Shown here in pieces: positions 5,508 through 14,417 of a stretch of 37,081 nucleotides of DNA. Position 1 is the stretch's first letter. Each line of letters begins with the position of its first letter. Location of the stretch: the IMG/VR virus record IMGVR_UViG_3300020459_000002, positions 1-37,081 of that record; one strand, 5' to 3'. The position numbers and the translations under genes were made by a program. The notes beneath the pieces are model-generated. The model was not told the DNA's origin. It made no database searches and saw only the letters and a program-made list of their open reading frames with translations. The stretch is from a virus.

Positions 5508-6171
5508 GAAAATTTAATCTAAATTTAACTTGCCAATCAGCAGAGATATTCTTTGGCTGTTCCATCCATGTCATCGGATCCTTTGCACTAGGTGTCCAGT
5601 TGTCATGATTCCCTCGAATCAGTATGAGTGGGTCCATGTTATTAATCAACCATTCAATAAGTAGATAGGTTTGTGCATCAGTTGTTTCCTGACTAGGACT
5701 CATTTTGAGTGACAAGCGACCTATCCAATTATTGTGTACATCACCTATCGATGCACCTTTAATAGCTGAATTAGATTTAATTAACTCTACATCAGAGTAT
5801 AACTTCTCCCAATCACAATGGTTATCATCTATGTGTGGATCACCCATCCATAGTATACCTACTGGTCCATCAATATTTACTTTAACATCTACCCAATCAT
5901 GAGCATCAGTAGCATTTTTTCTTGTACGAAATCTCTTTCGTTTATACTCAATCAATTCTTCAATAGGTAATTCTTCTGAGGGTAGGTCTGGTACTTCAAA
6001 CTCAGGCTCTTTAGTTAAGTCTGGTAACCTTTCTCTTGCGCTATATAATCTTGCAGTAAATGTAGCATAGCTTAAACCTAATGCTTTAGCAGCATCATGT
6101 CTGCTCTTATGTTCATTGTCTGCTTCTAGTACTTCTAATAATTCATCGGCTGTTAGTGGGTTGCGTGACAT
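5134..6171 (-). CDS. Calcineurin-like metallophosphoesterase with N-terminal HTH, 345 aa
   Basis: The N-terminal 50 residues look like a small helix-turn-helix (HDAAKALGLSYATFTARLYS). From about residue 100 there is a complete metallophosphoesterase core with all metal-binding blocks: GDPHID (D111, H113), IGDVHNNW (D144), RGNHDNW (GNHD 187-190), ARHDYPG (H233) and AGHKHNW (H264, H266). Such enzymes cleave phosphomono- or diesters using two metal ions; with a DNA-binding head, DNA or RNA ends or nucleotides are plausible substrates. It is the last gene of the minus-strand operon. AAGGAG six bases before ATG 6171 supports the start. Its last 374 bases overlap the DnaA-like ORF tail to tail. Confidence 0.87.
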   Translation of the reverse strand: MSRNPLTADELLEVLEADNEHKSRHDAAKALGLSYATFTARLYSARERLPDLTKEPEFEVPDLPSEELPIEELIEYKRKRFRTRKNATDAHDWVDVKVNIDGPVGILWMGDPHIDDNHCDWEKLYSDVELIKSNSAIKGASIGDVHNNWIGRLSLKMSPSQETTDAQTYLLIEWLINNMDPLILIRGNHDNWTPSAKDPMTWMEQPKNISADWQVKFRLNFPNGYRLSVDARHDYPGHSQYSNLHGLMKASLWNSDADLYIAGHKHNWGIQKVEQVNGKVSSLCRLRGYKYHDQYAIDKGFHQQQHGQSILQVIDPYSLSASKQLLFENVEEGRDYLEFLQKKSR

Positions 6172-6174
6172 TGT

Positions 6175-6372
6175 TTACTCCTTACAACATTTACAAAGTT
6201 TTTCTTCTCGTCTTATTTCTTGGATAGCGTCCATACATCCAGCAATCAAATTCATATACGCATTAACTGTCATGTTTTTCCATACAGACTCATGGTCTAT
6301 ACATACTCTTAGCTTATCGCCAGTTGGTATAATATAAACTTGTGAGTCTTTATTTATCTTTATTGATTTCAT
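6175..6372 (-). CDS. Small hypothetical protein with C-terminal cysteines, 65 aa
   Basis: The start is ATG 6372, seven bases after an AAGGAG on the minus strand, and it overlaps the preceding gene by 23 bases. The product is a compact alpha/beta-looking chain (QVYIIPTGDKLRVCIDHESV) that ends in EEKLCKCCKE, three closely spaced cysteines that could bind metal together with C26 or C46. No known family is recognised. It lies between the lysis-type membrane genes and the metallophosphoesterase. Confidence 0.65.
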   Translation of the reverse strand: MKSIKINKDSQVYIIPTGDKLRVCIDHESVWKNMTVNAYMNLIAGCMDAIQEIRREEKLCKCCKE

Positions 6373-6658
6373 CTACTTGCTCCTTGATTTTACTAACTTC
6401 TTCTTGCAGTTGCTGAATACGCATGTCTTGAAGTGCATCATCTGGTAGCGCACCAAACTCACCTCTTGGCCATTTAACTCTGAACTCTGAGTTAAGAACT
6501 ATATCTTTATTCTTTAACTCTAACTCATGTTCAAGAAAATTTAATCTTTCAGTTAAACCAAAGTAACCATACACAGCTATACAGCTACCAGCTATAAGGC
6601 TTATAAGATTTCTTAATGGTATAGATATTACACTTGAGTCTGATACTTTCACCGACAT
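6350..6658 (-). CDS. Membrane-anchored coiled-coil protein, 102 aa (possible inner-membrane spanin)
   Basis: One hydrophobic span near the N-terminus (LISLIAGSCIAVYGYFGL, residues about 19-36) is followed by a long charged helix (RLNFLEHELELKNKDIVL), a short WPRGEFG loop and a second coiled coil (MRIQQLQEEVSKIKEQVDEI). An N-terminal anchor plus a periplasmic coiled coil is the layout of inner-membrane spanins, and the gene directly follows the holin and lies near a lipoprotein gene. Other tail-membrane or superinfection roles are possible. Its ATG lies one base after the holin stop, so the two are likely co-translated. Confidence 0.62.
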   Translation of the reverse strand: MSVKVSDSSVISIPLRNLISLIAGSCIAVYGYFGLTERLNFLEHELELKNKDIVLNSEFRVKWPRGEFGALPDDALQDMRIQQLQEEVSKIKEQVDEINKDK

Positions 6659-7093
6659 TTATCTTTTCCTCATCATAGCTCGTTGACCAAACCAGAAAGC
6701 AATAATGCAAGACACCATACCCTCATCAAAATCTGAATAGATGATGTGTAAGTTTTCATGCAGCTCTACACCACTAGTATATGCTTGCCATATAGTAATT
6801 GATTTTGCAGTAAGGTAAGAAAACAAAAACAGATATGTAATGACTGGTCTGCATGTAGCTGAGAATGTAGTAACCCAACCAGCAGAGTTAGTAGCTAGTG
6901 TCTGGTCATGCTTATATATATTTTCTGCCTCTGCTATGTCGGCTTGAGCGTTAGCAATATTAATTTTATGTTTGGACTGTGCTTCAAGTAAAGCCAACTG
7001 CTGACGATGTGCCTGGCGTTTCTCAAAAAATCCTAACACAGATGGAATTGTACTGGAAAAGAAACCAAGTGCTGATCCGAACAGGGCAATCAT
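6659..7093 (-). CDS. Holin-like protein (3-TM, GTA-holin type), 144 aa
   Basis: There are three likely membrane segments: residues about 2-22, 83-103 (VITYLFLFSYLTAKSITIW) and 125-137, with a charged amphipathic helix between the first two (KRQAHRQQLALLEAQSKHK). The WVTTFSATCRP motif before the second span is typical of the three-TM holins first seen in gene transfer agents. The protein would assemble in the inner membrane to time lysis. No endolysin was recognised beside it. The Shine-Dalgarno is weak (GGGA about ten bases before the ATG), which suits a gene whose product must accumulate slowly. Confidence 0.72.
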   Translation of the reverse strand: MIALFGSALGFFSSTIPSVLGFFEKRQAHRQQLALLEAQSKHKINIANAQADIAEAENIYKHDQTLATNSAGWVTTFSATCRPVITYLFLFSYLTAKSITIWQAYTSGVELHENLHIIYSDFDEGMVSCIIAFWFGQRAMMRKR

Positions 7094-7202
7094 GAAAAAT
7101 TAATCCCATAAATGAGCGTAGAGAAGAAGTTAAGTATGTCTATATAGTATAAGGTCATAGAGTTTAAATCTTTTTGTATGGCTTTCTATTCAATCGAGAG
7201 AG

Positions 7203-7346
7203 CTAATCAGTTATTTTGTCTGTAGTTTCTATCTTAATTGATATATTTTTTCCTACTGGTACTTGAGATGTCACATTTATATGTGAAGATGCACATCCAA
7301 CTACAGTAAACATACAAAGAATTACTACTGTTAATATATTTTTCAT
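7203..7346 (-). CDS. Small lipoprotein, 47 aa (possible outer-membrane spanin)
   Basis: The ATG at 7346 follows directly after the stop of the upstream gene, with GGAGG seven bases before it. The product starts MKNILTVVILCMFTVVGCAS: a short signal peptide ending in a lipobox (VVGC, acylated Cys at residue 18). The remaining 29 residues are polar. Small phage lipoproteins of this size near holins are usually o-spanins, which connect to an inner-membrane coiled-coil partner; the proteins at 7347-7553 or 6350-6658 could be that partner. Function is inferred from the lipobox and location. Confidence 0.72.
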   Translation of the reverse strand: MKNILTVVILCMFTVVGCASSHINVTSQVPVGKNISIKIETTDKITD

Positions 7347-7553
7347 TTAGTTACCTCCAAGTTTAGTTAAAAAATTTGTAACGCCAGCTGATATTCCACC
7401 AGCTGCAAAAATAATTCCGAACAATAGACCTCTACCTCTTGCTACTTGTAGCTCCATGTTCTGTAATCTCTTGTTCAAGTCCTCAACTTGATCTGTTAGT
7501 TTATTAACAGCGTTAAGTAATTTACCTTGTTCAACAGGAGATAGGCCAGCCAT
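7347..7553 (-). CDS. Coiled-coil protein with C-terminal membrane span, 68 aa
   Basis: The N-terminal half is a heptad-patterned helix (LLNAVNKLTDQVEDLNKRLQNM). RGRGLLFGIIFAAGGISAGV then forms one membrane segment near residues 43-58, followed by a short tail. This layout is common in marine phage genomes next to lysis genes. It could act as a holin or antiholin, a pinholin, or part of a spanin complex with the lipoprotein whose ATG follows its stop. It overlaps the upstream gene by one base. Exact role unknown. Confidence 0.68.
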   Translation of the reverse strand: MAGLSPVEQGKLLNAVNKLTDQVEDLNKRLQNMELQVARGRGLLFGIIFAAGGISAGVTNFLTKLGGN

Positions 7554-7912
7554 TATTCTTCATCTCTTGGATCAGCAAAATCTTCATCAGCAATCCATCC
7601 ATTTTCTTCTGTATAAAAATATTTATTAGCTATCCAATCCTCTGGTGTATCAGTTACTCCTATGTAATGATTAGTATTAGATGAGTTCAAGTCGGCTACT
7701 ATTAAAAGTTCTTCACCATCAGCACCACTAACTACCAATCTATTATCTGTAAGAGTTACAACTTCTTCATCAAGAAATATAAAAGGACATCTATCTTTAT
7801 ATTTATCTACTACATCAAATTCTTCTGCTACTTCATTACCTGATTCATCAGTATAATTATTAGTTAATGTTACAGTTTCATCTTCTCTGTTTAATGTTAT
7901 TACTTGTGTCAT
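7553..7912 (-). CDS. Acidic hypothetical protein, 119 aa (fibre-associated, paralogue of the next gene)
   Basis: This very acidic protein has beta-rich patterns (VITLNREDETVTLTNNY) and a C-terminal TPEDWIANKYFYTEENGW motif. A similar closing pattern (LPDDYEDGKYCYTVDDGF) occurs in its neighbour at 7909-8256, suggesting an old duplication. Proteins of this kind sit beside fibre genes in many marine phages and may be accessory tail or capsid-decoration proteins; I cannot name the family. Its start overlaps the preceding stop as ATGA. Confidence 0.68.
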   Translation of the reverse strand: MTQVITLNREDETVTLTNNYTDESGNEVAEEFDVVDKYKDRCPFIFLDEEVVTLTDNRLVVSGADGEELLIVADLNSSNTNHYIGVTDTPEDWIANKYFYTEENGWIADEDFADPRDEE

Positions 7913-8256
7913 TCTTCTTCTCCTGTTGGTGTAATGTCATCAGGTTTTAATGTGAACCCATCATCTACAGTATAGCAATACTTACCATCTTCATAATCAT
8001 CTGGTAATTCTATATCTGAATATATTGTAGATGTATCTGGAGTAGCATCAGCTATAGTAACATAAGGAACAAATGTTTCATCTGATACATGAGTTCCTTT
8101 TTCAGTAGCATCTAAGTTCCATTCATTAGGGTAAGCCCTTATTACTACATTCTCTAGGAACAAAGTAATCTCAGGAACATCTCCTTCAAAATCTTCTGGT
8201 ACTTCTGGTGTATATGTAATGTCCTCATTATTATTTACTATTATTTTTTTCAACAT
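7909..8256 (-). CDS. Acidic hypothetical protein, 115 aa (fibre-associated)
   Basis: The start at 8256 follows a TAGGAG on the minus strand that lies at the end of the giant fibre gene. The chain is acidic and beta-rich (YTPEVPEDFEGDVPEITLFL) with a C-terminal YEDGKYCYTVDDGF shared in outline with the downstream gene. It overlaps that gene by four bases (ATGA). A structural accessory of the fibre is likely from position; no catalytic motif is seen. Confidence 0.68.
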   Translation of the reverse strand: MLKKIIVNNNEDITYTPEVPEDFEGDVPEITLFLENVVIRAYPNEWNLDATEKGTHVSDETFVPYVTIADATPDTSTIYSDIELPDDYEDGKYCYTVDDGFTLKPDDITPTGEEE

Positions 8257-8265
8257 GATAAGCTC

Positions 8266-11200
8266 CTAATGTCCATGACTTGATTTAATATATAGATCAG
8301 TAGCAGATAAAGCTACACCAACTTCTGTATTGCCAGTAGCTGTGTGAGTAAATGTAGCATTAGCTGAGCTTACATATACTGAACTACCAGCAGTTAGTCC
8401 TGATTGTTTTGTGTTCGTTTCACCTAAAGCAGTAATGGTAACATTAGCTCCATCAGCAACAGTACTTGTTGCAGCTCCTATGAATGTACCACTACGATCA
8501 AACGCTCCAAATCCTACACACCTAGACTTAGCATAATAGCTACTAGCGCTAGACCCCCAGTTTAATAAGGCTAACCCTGTTGTTGGATGTACACCTACAG
8601 TCCTTGAGAATCCAACATCACCATAGAATTCACTAGGTGCAACAGCAAACTCATTGACAACTGTTGTTCCCTTAGTCCATTGGCCATTCGGTGACACTAA
8701 ACTATTAGCACCTCCATCAATAAAGTTTAACTCACCAAAATGTATTGGTTCACTTTGACTGCTAGTTTGATTGCCCATAAACATATAAGTTTTTTGAGCA
8801 GCCGGACTATAGTAAAGAGTTAACAACCTCCAACTATCACTAAAGCTACCAGAACTAGGAGTTATATCACTCCAGTTTGTTGCCCAACTGCCACTATTTC
8901 TTTTAAAGTTAACGGCTTGCCATCTATCATCACTGCTGTGTTTTCTTACACCACAAAAGATTTTTTTAGCACTATCATATACAATAGACATAGCACTTGT
9001 ACTAGTGTCTGATGTTATATTAACTTGATAAACATAATGATCAAGACTGTTGGCGTTATTAGTAAAGTAAATATAGTTACCTCTAATATGATTAGGACCA
9101 CTACCACCACTAAAGCCATAAATTAAACATGCTTGTTCATCTGGATTCCAGACTATACCACTTGACCATCTACGAGACCAATCAGTACGAGTAGTCCAAC
9201 CCCAGTTACCGAAACTATTATACTCACTATCCTTGTTCCATTGATAACCACTATTACCAGAACTATTCATTCTACCAGCACACACTTTTTTGTAACCAGC
9301 ACTCCAGGCTTGGTTATAATCTGACATACATATAAACTGATCGTACTCATTTGAAGGTCCTGACTTACCACCAGTAGTAGAATCTACACATTCAATAACT
9401 TGTGTAACTCCCTGACCAGTTGGGTCCCATCCACTTGAGAAAAAATTACTTCCATATTGTTCGCTTAATACTGTACCAGAAACAGATATAGCTCTTAAAT
9501 AAAAATGACTGCTATACCCATGAAATAACATAAGCGTTGGCTCACCATTATAATTCTTTATTTCACATATAGATGGGAAACCAGATGAGCTACCCCAAGA
9601 TAAAGGAGTACCCCATGTAATATTACCAGCACCATCATCTGTACCACATGCAACATGACAATGATTACTATTGTCTAACCATGTTTGATACCATTTACCA
9701 CTATGTCTACCATAATGTGTTTCACCAATATAACTACTTGAGTTTGAGTTTGTTCCATCTGGAGTTTGAAGCGATGTCTTGGTTATAGTAGCATTAGTAC
9801 CTTTTAATGTTCTAGCTGCCTTACCATCTGATGTTACAGAAACAGGATCACCCTCAGTAATAGCTCCATCAGCTACTAATGTAAGACCACCGCCTCCTCC
9901 TCCGCCTCCACCAGAAGAAGAACCAGCGTTCATCCATAGTTTGTTTGTATCTAATGCTCTACCTAAATCTACCGTACCAGTAGTAGCAATGACACCAGTC
10001 ACACCAGTCTTGTATTCATCATTAATTGTAAGACCAGATACAGATGTATTGATACCACCGCTGATTGTTACAATGACTGGTTGTCCAGCAGTTGCAGCTG
10101 AATTAGATACACCTAAGAATGTATTACCAGTTAAGTTAGATGAGGTTACCATTTTACCTGAGTAGTAATGTATGTAACCATTAGTACCTTGTCTATATAA
10201 AACATGGAAACCACCATAAGCATCAGTAGCAGATTGTTTGTAGTATACAGGAGGCCATGCGTTTTCCATTAATCCATTAGCTGGAGTGTAGTGTTCTGTT
10301 TCTGTAGCTGTATAGTTTCCAGTTGTTGCAGTTATAGTAGCAACTTTAAACTTATTGCTGTCACCTCTGTCTACAAAACCATAATAAAACTTATCATCTA
10401 CTTCATCATAACGAAGATTAGAACCATTCTGAACTGCTTCATAAGAGTAACTTGATGAATTATCCATAGTAAATAAGGATGTTGTATCATTGGTTGCTGT
10501 ACTCCATGAAGAACCAGAGGTTTGAGTACATTCTAATGTAATCATACCTACATAAGACTGATTATTTCCTTTCTTCCTGTAATAAAGTACACCATTTTTC
10601 TGTTGATCTGGATTATAAGCAACATCCAATACATCGAATGTATCACTACCAGAAGATATTACAGTTTCTGAATACTGCCTGCCGTATGTTCCATAACCAC
10701 CGTTATAATCTAATCTTTCTACCTTTAAATCATTAGAGCTATAGTCAGTAAAGTAATATAAAATTTTACTTTTTTGCTTATCATATTCCATTACTGGTTT
10801 AGCTGATGAACTGTAATTGCCTCTTTGCTGTTCATAACCATAGCCACCACTTTGTCGTCTGGCAAAACTCATACCATTATTATATCCTGTGGGATAAGCC
10901 CATGCTATGTGCCAGTATGACTGACCACTAGCATACGATTTAAATGTTAATACTAAGTTTCTTTGGCTTCTATCCCAACACATACTAAAGAAATTAGCTG
11001 AATGATTCTGTCCACCTCCAGAAAATTGGTAGAAACCACCATAAGTATTGCTGGCTTGGTCATCCTGAGGAGATATTTGATTGCCAATAAGAGTAACCCA
11101 ACCACAACCATAGCGTGTATAAGTCTGGTTTGTTCTCATAGCATAGGAATATATTTCACGATCACCGTATTGAGCGTTGTAACCCTCGCCACCTGTGGCA

Positions 11201-13956
11201 CTTGACATGCCAGCTTCATACATTAGTTTTAAATGGTTACCACCAGAGTCACCACTATATTGTGTTGATCCACTATTAGCTATAAACTCTGTACCCCATG
11301 TTAGACTACCATCACTATCACTTACTGTTGCAGCTCTTAAACACATTTGACTTGAACCGTTTTTATACGCAATAATAACTGCTTTCTCAGTTAAGTTATA
11401 ATCCCAACCTATTAATCTAGTACTGATATTTGTAACAGAACCCTCAGTTTTGCTGAAAGCTGTAGTTTCTGCTATTTGTTGAGCCTTACCAGTAGATGTT
11501 AATATGACTGGTTTACCAGCAGCAACATCTCCATCAGCAGTTACAGTTACATCAGCAATAGTAGATGCTGGTAAGTTAACTAAGTTAGAGCCATCTACTT
11601 GTGGTAGCTTAGCTTTAGTGTGTAAGAAAATTTTTGTTGCACTTATAGCTGTACCTACAAACACAGAGTTATCATCTTTAGTAGTAGTTAGACCACCAGC
11701 TGTAGTAGCGTAATAGTCTGTATTAATTGTAAGGCCAGTCTGATTATCATTAACACCACCGATAATATTAATATCTACATTAGCTCCATCTGATACAGTT
11801 TCACTTGATAGACCTAAGTATGTATCTATATTTAAGTTATGAGCAGATGAGAAACCATAGTAATAAGTCCAGGTCTTAATCTTACTGCTATCAGAGGTAT
11901 CTCTTATTGCTACCAATACACCTTTACCAGCTTTATATACTGATGATCTTGGTCCTATTCTACTATCGCCTGTTAGAATTGTACCACCAGAACCTACAGT
12001 AAGAGCTGATCCATTACTTGTTATTGTTTTATATTTACCGTAGTCATTATCTTGGTCATCTTTATATATAAATAAAAATTCATTAGCATCAGAATTATAA
12101 ACAAGCGATGTGTTTTGATAACCACTCGTACTACTATGAATATCTGTTGCACTTGAGAAAGATATAGTATTAGTTGATCCTCCTGTTACTGTACCTATTC
12201 TTGCTTGATGTTTTTGTTGTCCTACATTATAGTAACTGACAACAACCTTTTGATTATCTGAATCATAAGTAGCAGAAGTTTCTCCTTGAAAATCTACCTC
12301 ACCACTAATATATGCTCTTGCTCCAATACTAACAGTTGGATTACTTGATGATCCTGTTGATTGTATTACAAAAGCTGATCCATAAGCCTGACCAAGATGA
12401 TTTCTTTTAGTAAAGTATACAGCTCTTTGGGTATTTGAATCCCAGACAAAATCTGCTGTATTATTTGAAGCTGTAGATGTATGAGAATATATAGCTGACT
12501 TTGCACCTAATGTTGTAGCACCATCTGATGCTATATATATTGGTCTACACCATGTATAGTTTGCTGAATCAGCAGCTGAATAAGCAATTAACACATAATT
12601 ATTAACAGTATCATACACCATTTTATAATCTAATGGAGTTGAAGCTGCAGGAGCAAAGTCTACTTCACTTCCTACTTGTGTTAAAGTTGTTCCGCTTACG
12701 CTATATACTTTAAATTTACCATAATTGCTTTGATCTCTACATGTTGTAAAAACATAACCTCTACCGCTGGATATATGAATAACATCATCGACACCACCAC
12801 CATCAATACTTACTCCAGTACCCCATGTAATTGTACCATTAGACCAAGTACCAGCATACAATTCGTTAATTGAACCACTTGATGTAGCTACTAAATAAAC
12901 ATCATTTGTTTCATCATAATGTACTCCTACATACCCTTTATCAGATAATCTTCCACCATCTATTTCTGTAGGAGTTCCAGTAGTTGGGTTAGCATCTTGT
13001 GTATTTGTTACGCTAATTTCTTTAGCTTTACCAACAGCTGTCATTTCAACAACCTTACCAGCTGTAATACCGCCATCAGCTACAAATGTTTCTACTCCAC
13101 CATTAGCTGGTAGGTTTAAAATCTGATGACCATTTAAGTCTAAGTTTCCACCAAGTTGTGGAGTTGTATCTTCTACAATGTTTGCCATTGGTCCAGCTGG
13201 CCCTTGTGGACCAGTAGCTCCAGTAGCACCAGTATTACCTTGAATACCTTGAGTACCTTGAGGTCCAGTATTTCCTGTTGAACCTTGTGGACCAGTAGCT
13301 CCAGTAGGTCCAGTTAAGTTAGGGCTTGTTACTGTAATATTAGAACCAGCAGACATACTATGTACTATGTCGTAAGTTCCATTTCCATTATCAGTTAAAC
13401 TAATTCCTGTAATATGTGTACCAGTAGCTCCAGTATTACCAGTTGAACCTTGAGGTCCAGTATTTCCTGTAGGTCCAGTTGGTCCTGTAGGTCCTGTGTT
13501 TCCTGTTGAACCCTGAGGTCCAGTTGCACCAGTAGCTCCAGTAGCTCCTCTTAAATTCTGTGATGTAAAGCTATGACTACTACTATCAGAAAAAGTTATA
13601 GTAATAGTTTCTGTAAAATTATTGTTTGATGTAGAAGAAAATCCTGTAACAGTAATACCAGATGTACCAGCTGGTCCAGTCGGACCAGTAGGTCCAGCTG
13701 GTCCTTGCGCTCCAGCAACTCCAGCGCTTCCTGTTGCTCCAGCAGAACCAGTAGGTCCAGATGGTCCAGTTAAATCAGGAGTTATAATAGTATATGTAGC
13801 TCCACCTACAGCAGTGAATATAATATCAATAGTACCATCACCATTATCTGTTTTAGTTACTCCAGTAAATCCAGTAGTTACACCACTACCATCTAAATCA
13901 GCAGTTCCAATAGAACCATCTGTTACCATTCTTCCATGTACTGTAGTTATAGCCAT
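8266..13956 (-). CDS. Giant collagen-like tail fibre with three repeated adhesin modules, 1,896 aa
   Basis: After a short N-terminal domain (MAITTVHGRMVTDGSIGTAD) the chain has three blocks of Gly-X-Y collagen repeats (roughly residues 62-100, 135-190, 213-265), which fold as a trimeric rod. Three large homologous modules follow at about 285-770, 800-1345 and 1357-1896. Each opens with an ADGxIxxGxxVxxTxxGKA tag and closes with a FLGxSxxxxxDGxxV...GLTxxxxY tag. Between the tags lie aromatic and Ser/Gly-rich beta-propeller-like repeats. A run of nine glycines near residue 1345 links modules two and three. It is probably the receptor-binding fibre. It is the largest gene in the genome and is followed by two acidic accessory genes. 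Confidence 0.85.
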   Translation of the reverse strand: MAITTVHGRMVTDGSIGTADLDGSGVTTGFTGVTKTDNGDGTIDIIFTAVGGATYTIITPDLTGPSGPTGSAGATGSAGVAGAQGPAGPTGPTGPAGTSGITVTGFSSTSNNNFTETITITFSDSSSHSFTSQNLRGATGATGATGPQGSTGNTGPTGPTGPTGNTGPQGSTGNTGATGTHITGISLTDNGNGTYDIVHSMSAGSNITVTSPNLTGPTGATGPQGSTGNTGPQGTQGIQGNTGATGATGPQGPAGPMANIVEDTTPQLGGNLDLNGHQILNLPANGGVETFVADGGITAGKVVEMTAVGKAKEISVTNTQDANPTTGTPTEIDGGRLSDKGYVGVHYDETNDVYLVATSSGSINELYAGTWSNGTITWGTGVSIDGGGVDDVIHISSGRGYVFTTCRDQSNYGKFKVYSVSGTTLTQVGSEVDFAPAASTPLDYKMVYDTVNNYVLIAYSAADSANYTWCRPIYIASDGATTLGAKSAIYSHTSTASNNTADFVWDSNTQRAVYFTKRNHLGQAYGSAFVIQSTGSSSNPTVSIGARAYISGEVDFQGETSATYDSDNQKVVVSYYNVGQQKHQARIGTVTGGSTNTISFSSATDIHSSTSGYQNTSLVYNSDANEFLFIYKDDQDNDYGKYKTITSNGSALTVGSGGTILTGDSRIGPRSSVYKAGKGVLVAIRDTSDSSKIKTWTYYYGFSSAHNLNIDTYLGLSSETVSDGANVDINIIGGVNDNQTGLTINTDYYATTAGGLTTTKDDNSVFVGTAISATKIFLHTKAKLPQVDGSNLVNLPASTIADVTVTADGDVAAGKPVILTSTGKAQQIAETTAFSKTEGSVTNISTRLIGWDYNLTEKAVIIAYKNGSSQMCLRAATVSDSDGSLTWGTEFIANSGSTQYSGDSGGNHLKLMYEAGMSSATGGEGYNAQYGDREIYSYAMRTNQTYTRYGCGWVTLIGNQISPQDDQASNTYGGFYQFSGGGQNHSANFFSMCWDRSQRNLVLTFKSYASGQSYWHIAWAYPTGYNNGMSFARRQSGGYGYEQQRGNYSSSAKPVMEYDKQKSKILYYFTDYSSNDLKVERLDYNGGYGTYGRQYSETVISSGSDTFDVLDVAYNPDQQKNGVLYYRKKGNNQSYVGMITLECTQTSGSSWSTATNDTTSLFTMDNSSSYSYEAVQNGSNLRYDEVDDKFYYGFVDRGDSNKFKVATITATTGNYTATETEHYTPANGLMENAWPPVYYKQSATDAYGGFHVLYRQGTNGYIHYYSGKMVTSSNLTGNTFLGVSNSAATAGQPVIVTISGGINTSVSGLTINDEYKTGVTGVIATTGTVDLGRALDTNKLWMNAGSSSGGGGGGGGGLTLVADGAITEGDPVSVTSDGKAARTLKGTNATITKTSLQTPDGTNSNSSSYIGETHYGRHSGKWYQTWLDNSNHCHVACGTDDGAGNITWGTPLSWGSSSGFPSICEIKNYNGEPTLMLFHGYSSHFYLRAISVSGTVLSEQYGSNFFSSGWDPTGQGVTQVIECVDSTTGGKSGPSNEYDQFICMSDYNQAWSAGYKKVCAGRMNSSGNSGYQWNKDSEYNSFGNWGWTTRTDWSRRWSSGIVWNPDEQACLIYGFSGGSGPNHIRGNYIYFTNNANSLDHYVYQVNITSDTSTSAMSIVYDSAKKIFCGVRKHSSDDRWQAVNFKRNSGSWATNWSDITPSSGSFSDSWRLLTLYYSPAAQKTYMFMGNQTSSQSEPIHFGELNFIDGGANSLVSPNGQWTKGTTVVNEFAVAPSEFYGDVGFSRTVGVHPTTGLALLNWGSSASSYYAKSRCVGFGAFDRSGTFIGAATSTVADGANVTITALGETNTKQSGLTAGSSVYVSSANATFTHTATGNTEVGVALSATDLYIKSSHGH

Positions 13957-13958
13957 TG

Positions 13959-14417
13959 TTATTCTCCTTTAGGATTCCTTTCTTTTATTTCTTTTATAGT
14001 TTCTCTCCATGCGTCTATGTCGTGATATATCATATCTAATTGTTCTGCTAGTTTAGGATATTCATTTCTTCTTTTACCAGAATAATCTAAATCTGCTTCT
14101 CTTATTCTTTGTTCAAGAACACCAGCATCATTCCTTGCTATATATAATTCATAACCTTTAGTAACCTGACCAACAAAAGGGATTATTAATTCATAAGAAT
14201 CATCTTTTTTAGTTGTACCCATTTGTGTTCCATACTCATCATCGCCTAAAACTTGGATGTAATATCCATCACTTGGGTTATCAGACTTTGCTTGTTGATC
14301 TAATAGTAGTTGAGCATAGGCTTCATCTTGAGCAGCAGCTTCTTTTTCTGCTTGTTCCATTTCCTGTGCTACTTTTTCTTCTCTTTCTTTTATTTGTTGT
14401 TCTGTATATTTTGGCAT
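13959..14417 (-). CDS. Fibre-associated/assembly protein, 152 aa
   Basis: I choose ATG 14417, which shares a base with the upstream stop (TAATG), over an in-frame ATG at 14432 inside the previous gene. The N-terminus is a long charged helix (EREEKVAQEMEQAEKEAAAQ). The C-terminus (YPKLAEQLDMIYHDIDAWRE, followed by a helix rich in Lys/Glu) is a pattern seen in many phage proteins next to tail fibres. It probably helps fold or attach the giant fibre encoded next (family-level inference). Confidence 0.72.
   Translation of the reverse strand: MPKYTEQQIKEREEKVAQEMEQAEKEAAAQDEAYAQLLLDQQAKSDNPSDGYYIQVLGDDEYGTQMGTTKKDDSYELIIPFVGQVTKGYELYIARNDAGVLEQRIREADLDYSGKRRNEYPKLAEQLDMIYHDIDAWRETIKEIKERNPKGE

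Noticed and set aside
9779-10165. Long plus-strand ORFs antisense to the collagen-like fibre (also 11,002-11,713, 13,622-13,972)
   Set aside because: Their Pro/Val-rich sequences are the complement of Gly/Thr/Ser-rich fibre codons; no ribosome sites on the plus strand.
8266-13956. Diversity-generating retroelement acting on the fibre
   Set aside because: The modular fibre suggested it, but no reverse transcriptase gene or template-repeat copy is present in the window.
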